Positions 1 through 6,485 are shown, counted from the first letter of the stretch. The stretch: 11,988 bases of DNA from Oscillospiraceae bacterium (GCA_900752625.1 CAADWC010000054.1:1-11988), one strand, 5' to 3'. Numbers and translations: made by a program. Notes: a model not told the origin generated them from the sequence alone.

Positions 1-354
1 CTCCGCTCGCTTATCAGCGTCGTTTTCATCAGCCACAAGCTTCTGAAGCTCCTCAATACGCTCGTCCTTTTTATCAAGATAATCATCCCAGAGCATCTGC
101 GGATCACAGTAAACGGTATACACCGTAGCGCTCTGAGCAAGCACCTGATCATTGGCGTCATAAATCGTTCCTCTGGACGCAGGCACTACTGTGCTTTTAA
201 GCTGCTGCGAATTTGCCAGCTCCTGCCATTTTTTAGATTCTGTGACCGAAACCTTGAATATACAAAAAATTATATAAACGACCAAAGCAATAATCACAAG
301 ATTGATCCACAGGTTCAGTCTTCGTTTCATTATTCTGCTGGGTTTATCAGTCAT
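1..354 (-). CDS. ftsI: Penicillin-binding protein FtsI/PBP2-type transpeptidase, N-terminal part only
   Basis: The first 118 residues of a gene that runs off the left edge of the window. A short basic cytoplasmic head (MKRR near residue 9) is followed by one membrane segment at about residues 17-34, then by the class B PBP dimerisation-domain motif ASRGTIYDANDQVLA (59-73), which matches the family pattern RGxIxDxxGxxLA. The transpeptidase domain with its SxxK serine would lie outside the window. By family, this protein crosslinks septal peptidoglycan with FtsW and FtsL outside the membrane. The ATG at 354 is preceded by AAGGAAAGG at a workable distance. It lies 157 bp downstream of ftsL as the fourth gene of the mraZ cluster. 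The fragment cannot separate vegetative FtsI/PbpB from the sporulation paralogue SpoVD, although this position favours the division enzyme or a SpoVD next to it. Confidence 0.85.
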   Translation of the reverse strand, partial: MTDKPSRIMKRRLNLWINLVIIALVVYIIFCIFKVSVTESKKWQELANSQQLKSTVVPASRGTIYDANDQVLAQSATVYTVYCDPQMLWDDYLDKKDERIEELQKLVADENDADKRAE

Positions 355-442
355 GCTGTGCCTGCCTTTCCTTAAATCCTCATTCTAACACAAAGCCGTA
401 TTGTTCTCTGTTTTCACAATAAACAGACAAATTTCATCATTA

Positions 443-448
443 ATTATA
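443..448 (-). promoter_or_regulatory. Possible internal -10 element upstream of ftsI
   Basis: A perfect TATAAT on the minus strand lies in the 157-bp gap between ftsL and ftsI, about 90 bp before the ftsI start. No convincing -35 hexamer stands 16-18 bp upstream, so this is only a weak candidate for a separate ftsI promoter inside the cluster. The rest of the gap is AT-rich and shows no terminator. Confidence 0.25.
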
Positions 449-511
449 ATAGAACAAGAAAGCTAAGCACATTTTACTGTCCCTAACTTTCCATGTTAAT
501 ATTTTATTGGA

Positions 512-982
512 CTAGGCTCCGATATATTCCAGCAAGTCTGAAAACCAGCGCTTGATTCTTACAAATATATTTGTATCCTCCTGAGCCACTACCTCCGCAA
601 CGGTATCGCCCTCGATCTCAACATACTCTATCTGCGATTTATCCAGCTTCTGCAGTCCCAGCTCGTTTTCGGCATATTCCTCAACCTTTGTGAGTCCCGT
701 TTTCTGAGCCAATTCCGACTCCAGGCTTATATTTTCATTTGTCAGCTGCGTAAGCTTAGCCTCCAGCTCAGACTGCTGGGTATAAAGGCTTGAAAGCTCC
801 ACTCTTCCGTATATCATCGAGCAGAAAAGAGCCATAGCGGCAATTGCCGCTCCAATAGCTTTTATTCCGCCTACAGTTTTCTTCTTTGACGGATTAGCAC
901 GATGTTTTATTTTACGGGGAGCCTGTATCTCTTCCTCGTCATATACGCTGTAATCATACGCCAGATTATTTATCTTAGCCAT
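512..982 (-). CDS. ftsL: FtsL-like cell division protein (septum formation initiator family)
   Basis: A 156-residue bitopic membrane protein. It has a charged cytoplasmic head with a KKK cluster, one membrane segment at about residues 39-58 (GIKAIGAAIAAMALFCSMIY), then a heptad-like coiled coil at about 60-93 (LSSLYTQQSELEAKLTQLTN). The FtsL/DivIC-type segment AENELGLQKL follows, and the tail ends in an unusual amphipathic stretch. By family, it joins FtsB/DivIC in the complex that activates the septal synthase FtsW-FtsI. I chose the ATG at 982: AGAGGTGA lies 8 nt before it, while the in-frame GTG at 994 overlaps that site and so lacks its own. Position between rsmH and ftsI is the usual one for ftsL. 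Sequence conservation in this family is poor, so the call rests on topology and gene order. Confidence 0.85.
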   Translation of the reverse strand: MAKINNLAYDYSVYDEEEIQAPRKIKHRANPSKKKTVGGIKAIGAAIAAMALFCSMIYGRVELSSLYTQQSELEAKLTQLTNENISLESELAQKTGLTKVEEYAENELGLQKLDKSQIEYVEIEGDTVAEVVAQEDTNIFVRIKRWFSDLLEYIGA

Positions 983-998
983 TTTTAACTTCACCTCT

Positions 999-1018
999 TA
1001 CCGTACAGTAATACGGTA
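999..1018 (-). repeat. Hairpin just upstream of the ftsL ribosome binding site
   Basis: TACCGTA (999-1005) and TACGGTA (1012-1018) form a perfect 7-bp stem with a 6-nt loop in the rsmH-ftsL spacer. No U-tract follows, so it is not an intrinsic terminator. It abuts the ftsL Shine-Dalgarno (991-999) and could be an RNA-stability or translation-control structure, but that is inference. Confidence 0.45.
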
Positions 1019-1041
1019 TATATTTTAAACACAGTCAACAT

Positions 1042-1968
1042 TTATATTTTTTCAATAATGCGCAGCTTTGCGCTTCTGCTGCGCTTGTTTGCGGCAAGTT
1101 CGTCACCGCTCGGTTCTATAGGCTTTTTGTTTACAAGCCTTCCCCTGGGCTTTCTTCCGCATACGCATACCGGAAATTCAGGCGGACATATACAGCCTTT
1201 GGCAAACGAAGCAAATCTTTGTTTAACCAGCCGGTCTTCCAGAGAGTGAAAGGTTATTACCGCCAATCTTCCACCGGAATTCAGACACTCAAATGCTACA
1301 TCAAGCGCTCTGTCAAGATGCCCCAGTTCGTCGTTCACAGCTATTCTTATTGCCTGAAAGGTTTTCTTGCAGGGATTTTTCTCACGACGCACCTTTTGAG
1401 GAACAGAGCTTTTCACTATCTCTGCCAGCTGCCCTGTAGTTTCTACCGGGGACTGCTCACGCGCTTTCACAATATTTGCGGCAATACTTCTTGCATACTT
1501 TTCCTCACCGTATTCAAATATGATCCTGCCCAACTCCTCCGCAGAAAATCCGTTGACGATATCCCTGGCGGAAATGCCCTCCTTGCTCATTCTCATATCA
1601 AGCGGAGCGTCGCTGTGGTAAGAAAAACCGCGTTGTGAGTTATCCAGCTGATAGGAGGAAACACCCAGATCAAGCAGTATCCCATCGGCTCCATCGACCC
1701 CAAGTTCGTCCAGCACCCGATCCATTTCGGAATAATTTGCAAGCACAACCTGAGCCGGAAGCCCCTCAAGCCTGTCCGTAGCTGTTTTTACAGCCTCCGG
1801 ATCTCTGTCAAGCGCAATAAGCCTTCCCTTGGATGGATCAAGCCTTTTGGCAATCTCTCGGGAATGTCCCGCACCGCCGGCAGTTCCGTCTACATAAACG
1901 CCGTCAGATTTTATCGCAAGTCCGTCTATGCACTCGTCAAGCAGCACCGATATATGCTTAAACTCCAC
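1042..1968 (-). CDS. rsmH: 16S rRNA (cytosine1402-N4)-methyltransferase RsmH (MraW)
   Basis: 308 residues, the normal length for RsmH. The enzyme transfers a methyl group from S-adenosylmethionine to N4 of C1402 in 16S rRNA, near the decoding site. Family motifs are visible in order: HISVLLDE (5-12), the SAM-binding loop DGTAGGAGHS (27-36), DLGVSS (100-105), FSYHSDAPLDMRM (115-127), RIAVNDEL (208-215), ITFHSLEDR (238-246), a cysteine-rich loop CICPPEFPVCVCG (259-271) and the C-terminal NKRSRSAKLR (294-303). The start is GTG at 1968, whose G is also the last base of the mraZ TAG stop (TAGTG), so translation is probably coupled to mraZ. GGAAGGG lies about 13 nt upstream. It is the second gene of the mraZ cluster and was historically called mraW. 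Confidence 0.97.
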   Translation of the reverse strand: MEFKHISVLLDECIDGLAIKSDGVYVDGTAGGAGHSREIAKRLDPSKGRLIALDRDPEAVKTATDRLEGLPAQVVLANYSEMDRVLDELGVDGADGILLDLGVSSYQLDNSQRGFSYHSDAPLDMRMSKEGISARDIVNGFSAEELGRIIFEYGEEKYARSIAANIVKAREQSPVETTGQLAEIVKSSVPQKVRREKNPCKKTFQAIRIAVNDELGHLDRALDVAFECLNSGGRLAVITFHSLEDRLVKQRFASFAKGCICPPEFPVCVCGRKPRGRLVNKKPIEPSGDELAANKRSRSAKLRIIEKI

Positions 1969-2399
1969 TAAAAATCAAGCCCTTCCAATGCGTTCATAAG
2001 CATTTCGTCGTCAACGCTGCTGTTGAGCTCATCCCATCTCTGTTTATCCCAGATCTCACATCTGTCTGAAACACCGGCCACCACAACGTCCTTTTCAAGC
2101 CCTGCCATTTCACGCAGAGCCGGAGGAATGAGTATCCTTCCCTGTTTATCAGCCTCGACCTCGCTGGCATTTGCCATAAAGCTTCTCTGAAGATTCCTTC
2201 CCTGCGCCATAGGCAATGCCTTTATTTTATTGGCTCTGACCTCAAAATCCTCAAGCGAGTAAACAAACAGACAACCGTCAAGACCTTTTGTAACGATGAA
2301 CCTCTCGCCGATTATTTCACGCAGCTTCGCAGGGAAAGTCATTCTTCCCTTAACGTCCATAGACTGATTATACGTTCCCTTAAGCATACTTGTCAGCAA
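1968..2399 (-). CDS. mraZ: Transcriptional regulator MraZ
   Basis: With the TTG start at 2399 this is a 143-residue protein, the usual MraZ size. It carries two AbrB/SpoVT-type half-repeats, each with the signature DxxGR followed by a hydrophobic-P stretch: DVKGRMTFPAKLRE (15-28) and DKQGRILIPPALRE (84-97). MraZ proteins form rings that bind tandem boxes at the mraZ promoter and control the division cluster. Three starts are possible. The ATG at 2420 has no ribosome binding site. The ATG at 2387, which matches where most homologues begin (MLKGTYN), is 19 nt from the nearest one. The TTG at 2399 lies 8 nt after a textbook AAGGAGGT and is the best choice. It is the first gene of the dcw cluster and overlaps rsmH by one base. 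Confidence 0.95.
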   Translation of the reverse strand: MLTSMLKGTYNQSMDVKGRMTFPAKLREIIGERFIVTKGLDGCLFVYSLEDFEVRANKIKALPMAQGRNLQRSFMANASEVEADKQGRILIPPALREMAGLEKDVVVAGVSDRCEIWDKQRWDELNSSVDDEMLMNALEGLDF

Positions 2400-2450
2400 G
2401 ATGTCCACCTCCTTACACATAGCGCATTGAAAAGTTCAAATGATTTCAGG

Positions 2451-2486
2451 GCTTTTTCACCACTTTTTTGCACTTTTCACCGCTTT
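2451..2486 (-). promoter_or_regulatory. Predicted MraZ operator: four boxes at 10-bp spacing
   Basis: On the plus strand GCTTTT (2451), CACTTT (2461), CACTTT (2471) and CGCTTT (2481) recur exactly every 10 bp. Read on the minus strand these are AAAAGC, AAAGTG, AAAGTG and AAAGCG. Described MraZ sites are short direct repeats one helical turn apart next to the mraZ promoter, with an AAAGTG-type core in Mollicutes. The block sits immediately after the -10 element and covers the expected transcription start, which suits autorepression. Binding is inferred and not shown. Confidence 0.7.
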
Positions 2487-2492
2487 GACTTT

Positions 2493-2521
2493 ATTATACA
2501 CTATGTATAAAGAAAATGCAA
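2493..2521 (-). promoter_or_regulatory. mraZ (dcw cluster) promoter
   Basis: A perfect TATAAT at 2493-2498 lies 17 bp from a TTGCAT -35 at 2516-2521 on the minus strand. Transcription would start near 2486, giving a leader of about 87 nt before the mraZ TTG. The predicted MraZ boxes lie right at and after the start site. Confidence 0.7.
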
Positions 2522-2545
2522 CTGTAAATTTCGCCAAAACTCAAT

Positions 2546-2716
2546 TTAAAAAACAAAATTTATTGGACAAACGCCGTCGAACGGTGCAAATTTACAGCGT
2601 TTTTTTGTAATATTTAATCGAACAAGGGTTACTGAATTGTAATTTATGAACACTTTATTTCCAGCAGGATCTTCCTCGAAATTGCAGTTTTTTCCGATTA
2701 GGACAATTCCGCGCAT
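2546..2716 (-). CDS. Candidate 56-residue small ORF downstream of an orphan promoter
   Basis: An ATG at 2716 opens 56 codons to a TAA at 2546. The product starts MRGIVLIGKNCNF, contains three cysteines (11, 41, 50) and ends in a hydrophobic INFVF. I recognise no family. For it: a strong promoter begins a transcript about 30 nt upstream in the same direction, and the frame stays open across nearly the whole spacer. Against it: there is no good Shine-Dalgarno (only AAAGGGG about 20 nt upstream), the ATG sits in the loop of a hairpin, codons are AT-rich, and open frames of this size occur by chance. The transcript could equally be a non-coding RNA or an extended leader of mraZ. Confidence 0.25.
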   Translation of the reverse strand: MRGIVLIGKNCNFEEDPAGNKVFINYNSVTLVRLNITKKRCKFAPFDGVCPINFVF

Positions 2717-2737
2717 TCGTCGTTCTGGAATCTAATC
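2696..2737 (-). ncRNA. 5' hairpin of a putative orphan transcript
   Basis: GATTAG (2696-2701) pairs with CTAATC (2732-2737) and ATTCC (2706-2710) with GGAAT (2727-2731), leaving a 4-nt bulge and a 16-nt apical loop. It would begin about 9 nt into the transcript from the promoter at 2753-2781. I do not recognise it as 6S, SRP, tmRNA, RNase P or a known riboswitch. It may be an unassigned small RNA or a leader structure. Confidence 0.3.
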
Positions 2738-2752
2738 CCCTTTACATTATTA

Positions 2753-2781
2753 ATTATAGCACAACATATAGTATCGGTCAA
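2753..2781 (-). promoter_or_regulatory. Strong orphan sigma-A-type promoter
   Basis: TTGACC (2776-2781), a 17-bp spacer and a perfect TATAAT (2753-2758) make this the closest match to consensus in the window. Directly upstream is an A/T-tract palindrome (2784-2800) placed like an UP element. The start would be near 2746. No annotated gene follows closely: the next is mraZ, whose own promoter lies 230 bp further on. Confidence 0.65.
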
Positions 2782-3008
2782 CAGTTTTTTTGAAAAAAAC
2801 CACAATTTTTCTCAATTTCATATTACCAGTTCAAAAAAACGTACAGCTAATCGATTTTAAAGCAATAAAATAGCAAATAGGTTACAAAAGCATTATGTTA
2901 AATAAAATAATTATTACAAACACAGAGGTGCGTTTCTGATTTTTAAATTTTTTATTAATTTTATTTGTCTTTGAAAATCATCAAAATCGGATATAAACCA
3001 ATATATGT
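2782..3008. other. AT-rich spacer without a gene
   Basis: Between the ppa terminator and the orphan promoter I see only very AT-rich sequence and homopolymer tracts. The one clear structure is the 17-base palindrome GTTTTTTTGAAAAAAAC at 2784-2800. No supported coding frame, tRNA-like cloverleaf or repeat array is present. Confidence 0.6.
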
Positions 3009-3052
3009 AAAAAAGCACAGCAGACCGATTATGTCAAATCGGTCTGCTGTGC
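3009..3052 (-). terminator. Intrinsic terminator of ppa
   Basis: A perfect 16-bp stem (3015-3030 with 3037-3052, arm beginning GCACAGCAGACC) closes a 6-nt loop and is followed on the minus strand by six T (3014-3009). It begins 26 bp after the ppa stop and should end the two-gene unit efficiently. Confidence 0.95.
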
Positions 3053-3078
3053 GGCAGACGCTGTAATGTCAGATAAAA

Positions 3079-3609
3079 TTATTTGCAATATTTTTCTATA
3101 TAATTGTCAATACAGTACTGGACGATCTCCCTAGCCGTTTCAGCATTTTTCACATCGTCAATAACTGTATCCTTCCCCTCGAGTTGCTTATAGACCGAAA
3201 AGAAATGAGACATTTCGTCAAAAATATGCTTTGGAAGATTTGAAATGTCCTTGTAAAGATTATACGTAGGATCATTTTCCGGTATACAGATAATCTTTTC
3301 GTCAGCCGCTCCGTTGTCAAGCATAGATATAACACCGATAGGATAACACTTCACCAATGACATAGGCACCAGCGTTTCGGAACAAAGAACAAGAACATCC
3401 AACGGATCCCCGTCGTCGGCAAAGGTTCTTGGAATAAATCCGTAATTAGCCGGATAGTGCGTTGAAGTATAAAGTATCCTGTCCATTTTAAGCAAGCCCG
3501 TTTCCTTGTCAAGCTCATATTTTACCTTAGAGCCTTTAGGGATCTCAATTACCGCCGTAAAACAATCTTTGTTTACAGCTTTGGGTGAAATATCATGCCA
3601 AATATTCAT
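3079..3609 (-). CDS. ppa: Inorganic pyrophosphatase, family I
   Basis: 176 residues, the usual size of a soluble bacterial family I enzyme. It hydrolyses pyrophosphate to two phosphates in the cytoplasm with Mg2+ and so pulls biosynthetic reactions forward. The family signature DDGDPLDVL is at 65-73. By alignment from memory to the E. coli enzyme, the active-site residues are present: K30, E32, R44, Y56, D66, D68, D71, D98, D103, K105, Y140 and K141. The ATG at 3609 has GAGGAG 7 nt upstream. It follows the unknown 199-aa gene by 28 bp and ends at a strong terminator, so the two are probably co-transcribed from the promoter at 4269. Many clostridia use family II or membrane pyrophosphatases instead, but the sequence here is clearly family I. 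Confidence 0.96.
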   Translation of the reverse strand: MNIWHDISPKAVNKDCFTAVIEIPKGSKVKYELDKETGLLKMDRILYTSTHYPANYGFIPRTFADDGDPLDVLVLCSETLVPMSLVKCYPIGVISMLDNGAADEKIICIPENDPTYNLYKDISNLPKHIFDEMSHFFSVYKQLEGKDTVIDDVKNAETAREIVQYCIDNYIEKYCK

Positions 3610-3637
3610 TTAAATACTCCTCGATTCTATACTAAAT

Positions 3638-4237
3638 TTAATTTTCCTCAATCACATCTGAAAGATACATTCCTTCAGACTTGAGCTTAACCGGTATATC
3701 ATATACCGTTTCTCCGTTTATTTCAACCGAAAGGCTGGTTCCCGGAGTATCCTTTGTGAAATTGTCCCAAAGATTTTTTATTTCATCTTCCTTTGCGGCT
3801 CCCAGACCTGCAAATACCGGCTCAAATTTTGCGGCTTCGCCGTAAACTGAGATATTCTGATAGTTAAGACAATATATCTCCTCACCGTTTTTATGGGAGC
3901 CAAATCCGAATCGGCACAGCCCGTCATTTATAAGCAAATCGCCGTAACACTTCATAATTGCGTCCGCTACAGAAAGCGTACAGTTATCAAGATAATACAA
4001 ATTATAATGAAACGGATCGGTCTTGCTTTTCCTGAACTTCTTTTCCTCATCATCGCTGCACGGCAGCTCCACAAAGAAAAAAACCGGTTCTTCAAAACTT
4101 TTAAGTAAGTCTTCTACTGCCTTACCGATAAGTTCCGCGCTTAAGACAGCAGAGATTCCGTTGGCGCAGATACAGTATGCGGAATGTATGCCTTCGAGAT
4201 TGTCTGCGCTTACTCCCTGCACAAGCTGAAAGCTCAC
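3638..4237 (-). CDS. Uncharacterised 199-residue protein upstream of ppa
   Basis: I do not recognise this protein. It is a soluble, acidic, 199-residue product without signal peptide or membrane segment. Features seen: a cysteine-containing start (SAYCICANG, 19-27), a hydrophobic beta-like FFFVELPC (53-60), an acidic-basic DDEEKKFRKSK patch (62-72), aromatic-rich HYNLYYLDN (77-85) and a Gly-rich HKNGEE. It looks like a single alpha/beta domain with no obvious catalytic motif. The start is GTG at 4237 with AAGGAGGGGG upstream at good spacing, and a promoter lies 30 bp further up. The gene ends 28 bp before ppa, so it shares the transcript. The pairing hints at a link to pyrophosphatase expression or phosphate metabolism, but that is only context. 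Confidence 0.85.
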   Translation of the reverse strand: MSFQLVQGVSADNLEGIHSAYCICANGISAVLSAELIGKAVEDLLKSFEEPVFFFVELPCSDDEEKKFRKSKTDPFHYNLYYLDNCTLSVADAIMKCYGDLLINDGLCRFGFGSHKNGEEIYCLNYQNISVYGEAAKFEPVFAGLGAAKEDEIKNLWDNFTKDTPGTSLSVEINGETVYDIPVKLKSEGMYLSDVIEEN

Positions 4238-4268
4238 AGCGATCCCCCTCCTTTTCTTATCTGAAATA

Positions 4269-4297
4269 ATTATACACTATATTTTCCGCAAAAGCAA
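4269..4297 (-). promoter_or_regulatory. Promoter of the 199-aa gene and ppa
   Basis: TATAAT at 4269-4274 and TTGCTT at 4292-4297 on the minus strand with a 17-bp spacer. Predicted start near 4262, giving a leader of about 25 nt, just long enough for the ribosome binding site. Confidence 0.7.
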
Positions 4298-4329
4298 TAG
4301 CGAAAAAAATATTATAATCTGTGCTTATC

Positions 4330-4361
4330 AAAAAACGGCGCACCGTAATCACAGTGCGCCG
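4330..4361 (-). terminator. Intrinsic terminator of the fkbH-like/ACP unit
   Basis: CGGCGCAC (4336-4343) and GTGCGCCG (4354-4361) form a GC-rich 8-bp stem with a 10-nt loop, followed on the minus strand by six T (4335-4330). It lies about 90 bp after the acyl carrier protein stop. The 89 bp between hold no supported gene. Confidence 0.92.
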
Positions 4362-4450
4362 CCAAAGCAAATTATCAGCTATGCATCGCCTCTCCGCCTT
4401 AAATACACATACAGAACATTACTCACAGCCGGATTTCAGCATAAGCAAAA

Positions 4451-4693
4451 CTACTTTCCTCTTTCCATTATCAAATCGACCATTTCACCGACATTTTTCA
4501 TGCCGGAAACTTCCCCCATGGAGAAACGCATTTTAAACTCATCCTCAACGGCGCTGATAAGAGTTATGTGCTCTATAGAATCCCAGTCCTCAATATCATC
4601 GGCAGTTGTCGAAGACGACAGGCGTATATCACTGTCGTCAAAAACCTCCTGAAAAACAGACTCAAGTCGTTCATAAATCTCCTTTGCGTTCAT
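4451..4693 (-). CDS. Stand-alone acyl carrier protein
   Basis: 80 residues, a normal carrier-protein length. The phosphopantetheine site is in DWDSIEHITLI (36-46), with Ser39 as the modified residue. The acidic flanks and predicted four-helix pattern fit an ACP. It differs from the standard fatty-acid ACP motif (DSLD/E): DSIEH is typical of dedicated carriers for unusual acyl or glyceryl units. The ATG at 4693 has AAGGAG about 8 nt upstream. It is 13 bp downstream of the FkbH-like gene, so the two are co-transcribed and very probably partners: FkbH proteins load a three-carbon unit from a glycolytic intermediate onto such an ACP. No ketosynthase, dehydrogenase or 4'-phosphopantetheinyl transferase is nearby, so the final acceptor is unknown. 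Confidence 0.93.
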   Translation of the reverse strand: MNAKEIYERLESVFQEVFDDSDIRLSSSTTADDIEDWDSIEHITLISAVEDEFKMRFSMGEVSGMKNVGEMVDLIMERGK

Positions 4694-4706
4694 AAAAATA
4701 CTCCTT

Positions 4707-6485
4707 TCAGTTTACCTTAATAACTTTATTCTTATTCTCATACCCCGCCGTATCAAGCTCCCATACTGTAACTCCCTGAGAATTTGCACATACGGAAGTA
4801 AAGCCTAAAACATCAGGATAGAAATCCTTTACCATCTTGTTTTTTGCCGTTGGAATATAAACGCCAACGAGCTTTGAAATCCCATGCTTATTTGCAGCAG
4901 CCACAAGAGCATCGAGCATTGCAAGTTCCATATCTCTTTTCAGCACGCGGCAGCTCATAAGCCACAGGTCTATATTCAGCGTATCACCGTTCTTTTCGCC
5001 GATTATAACCGACACTACTCCGTTATCTCCGAATTTATCGGTCAGCTTTCCGTAAAGAGTAATATATTTTTCGCTGTTGGATATTTCCTCCATTTCACTC
5101 TGGGTATACCGCTTTGTGGTAAGATTAAACTGATTGCTCTTGTTTGTAAGCTGAGTAATCCGCTGAATATAGAGAGAATTGAAAGGCTGTATCTCGGCTG
5201 TCATTTCAAGACTGAGCAGATAATCCTCATAGGATTCAAACTTTGCCAGAGAATTTGCCCTAGCAATATTCGCCTTGTACATTTCATTGCGTTTAAGATC
5301 ATCCTCCGAAAGGCTCGTCACCTCGAAAAAACCGGAGCGGTCGAGAATTCTGATATAATCCGTTACCTCACCGATTTCGGGAACCGCCGTGCCTTCGAGC
5401 TGAGAACGTACTATCTCCCTTTCGGCGGGGTTATCGTCACAGAACACTATGGCTTCGGGAAGAATATTAAGTTCCTGAGCAATATCTGAAACGTTCCTGT
5501 CCTTCGGCAGCCAGTTTGCCTTTATGATCGTAAAATCTTCGGGAGAAACAGCCCCCTCAGGATGAGAAAGGCCAGCAAGCGCATTTTCCTCATCATTTTT
5601 GGAGCAAACCGTCAGCAGAACTCCGATCTTCTTGTGAGCCTTCACATACTGCTGAAATTCATAATAAGCCTGGGCAGTGCCGGTTTCCTGCCCTATCGCA
5701 AGGTTTTCCGGACCGTCGTCTCCAACTATTCCTCCCCACATAGTGTTGTCAAGATCATGCGCCAGTGCTTTTTTATTCCTGCCGAAAACAGATTTTATAA
5801 TATTTGAAATCTGAAAGGCAAGTCCGGGGATCGCATTCAGATCAAGCGAATACTTGTACATATACCAGTATTCCGGCGCTGACCACTTTTCAAGTCCGTA
5901 AACAGACGAGAGCCAATTGATATCGTTTATATAAAAGCCCGAACGCTTCTGAGCTTCAGCATAAAACGCCATATTAAGACGCGTGACAAAATTTACAGTA
6001 CCGAAAGGGCTTGCCGCCTCGCTGTTTCCCATCACCCTGTAAAACGGCAGCTCAAAGTTATTCTGGATCACGGGACAGGAAAACCGCTTTTCAATCGAAT
6101 CCCACATCTGTCTGAACCTCTCCAGTTCTGTGCCAAACCCCGCGTCAACCTGCTGTACCGTCATTCCCGGTTCAGGCATGAAGCTCAGATTTCTCAGGCT
6201 CGTATGTATATAAACGATATCAGGATCAAAATTTTCAAGCTCAGTGTTTCCGAAAACAGCGTCCTGCCAGAACTGTGCATATTCCGATTCCCAGAACTCG
6301 GCTTCAATTCCGCAGTCAAGCAGAAAAAGCTCCAATACCCTGACTATATCCGCAGTCGTAGAACCGCCGAGAACCGCGATTTTTTTCTTTATTCTGCTTC
6401 TTCCGTCCGAAAGCAGCTCTTTTTTCAGAGCTTTTTTCTTCTTCAGTATATAAGCCGGATCAAAAGGATATTCAAGTTCCTTCAT
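4707..6485 (-). CDS. FkbH-like protein (HAD-IIIC domain, glyceryl-ACP loading type)
   Basis: 592 residues in three parts. Residues 1-230 look like the FkbH N-terminal region related to SGNH hydrolases, with VLGGST at 38-43 and QNNFELP at 141-147. Residues 238-365 form the HAD domain: nucleophile motif DLDNTMWGG (244-252, Asp244 and Asp246), CSKND (294-298) and FCDDNPAERE (348-357). Residues 430-580 form a GNAT-like end with the FkbH hallmark TNKSNQFNLTTKRY (447-460). Characterised FkbH proteins convert 1,3-bisphosphoglycerate to a glyceryl-S-ACP, used for methoxymalonyl-ACP or tetronate synthesis. The ACP substrate is probably the next gene, 13 bp on. AAAGGAG lies at good spacing before the ATG at 6485. 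What is odd is the absence of any polyketide context. The family is clear, but the in vivo product is unknown and could decorate a surface polymer or lipid. Confidence 0.92.
   Translation of the reverse strand: MKELEYPFDPAYILKKKKALKKELLSDGRSRIKKKIAVLGGSTTADIVRVLELFLLDCGIEAEFWESEYAQFWQDAVFGNTELENFDPDIVYIHTSLRNLSFMPEPGMTVQQVDAGFGTELERFRQMWDSIEKRFSCPVIQNNFELPFYRVMGNSEAASPFGTVNFVTRLNMAFYAEAQKRSGFYINDINWLSSVYGLEKWSAPEYWYMYKYSLDLNAIPGLAFQISNIIKSVFGRNKKALAHDLDNTMWGGIVGDDGPENLAIGQETGTAQAYYEFQQYVKAHKKIGVLLTVCSKNDEENALAGLSHPEGAVSPEDFTIIKANWLPKDRNVSDIAQELNILPEAIVFCDDNPAEREIVRSQLEGTAVPEIGEVTDYIRILDRSGFFEVTSLSEDDLKRNEMYKANIARANSLAKFESYEDYLLSLEMTAEIQPFNSLYIQRITQLTNKSNQFNLTTKRYTQSEMEEISNSEKYITLYGKLTDKFGDNGVVSVIIGEKNGDTLNIDLWLMSCRVLKRDMELAMLDALVAAANKHGISKLVGVYIPTAKNKMVKDFYPDVLGFTSVCANSQGVTVWELDTAGYENKNKVIKVN

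Noticed and set aside
1219..1638. Plus-strand open frame opposite rsmH
   Set aside because: rsmH on the minus strand has all its family motifs; this is its antisense shadow. The same holds for plus frames at 1058, 4884, 5562, 6204, 6722, 7328, 9079 and 10136.
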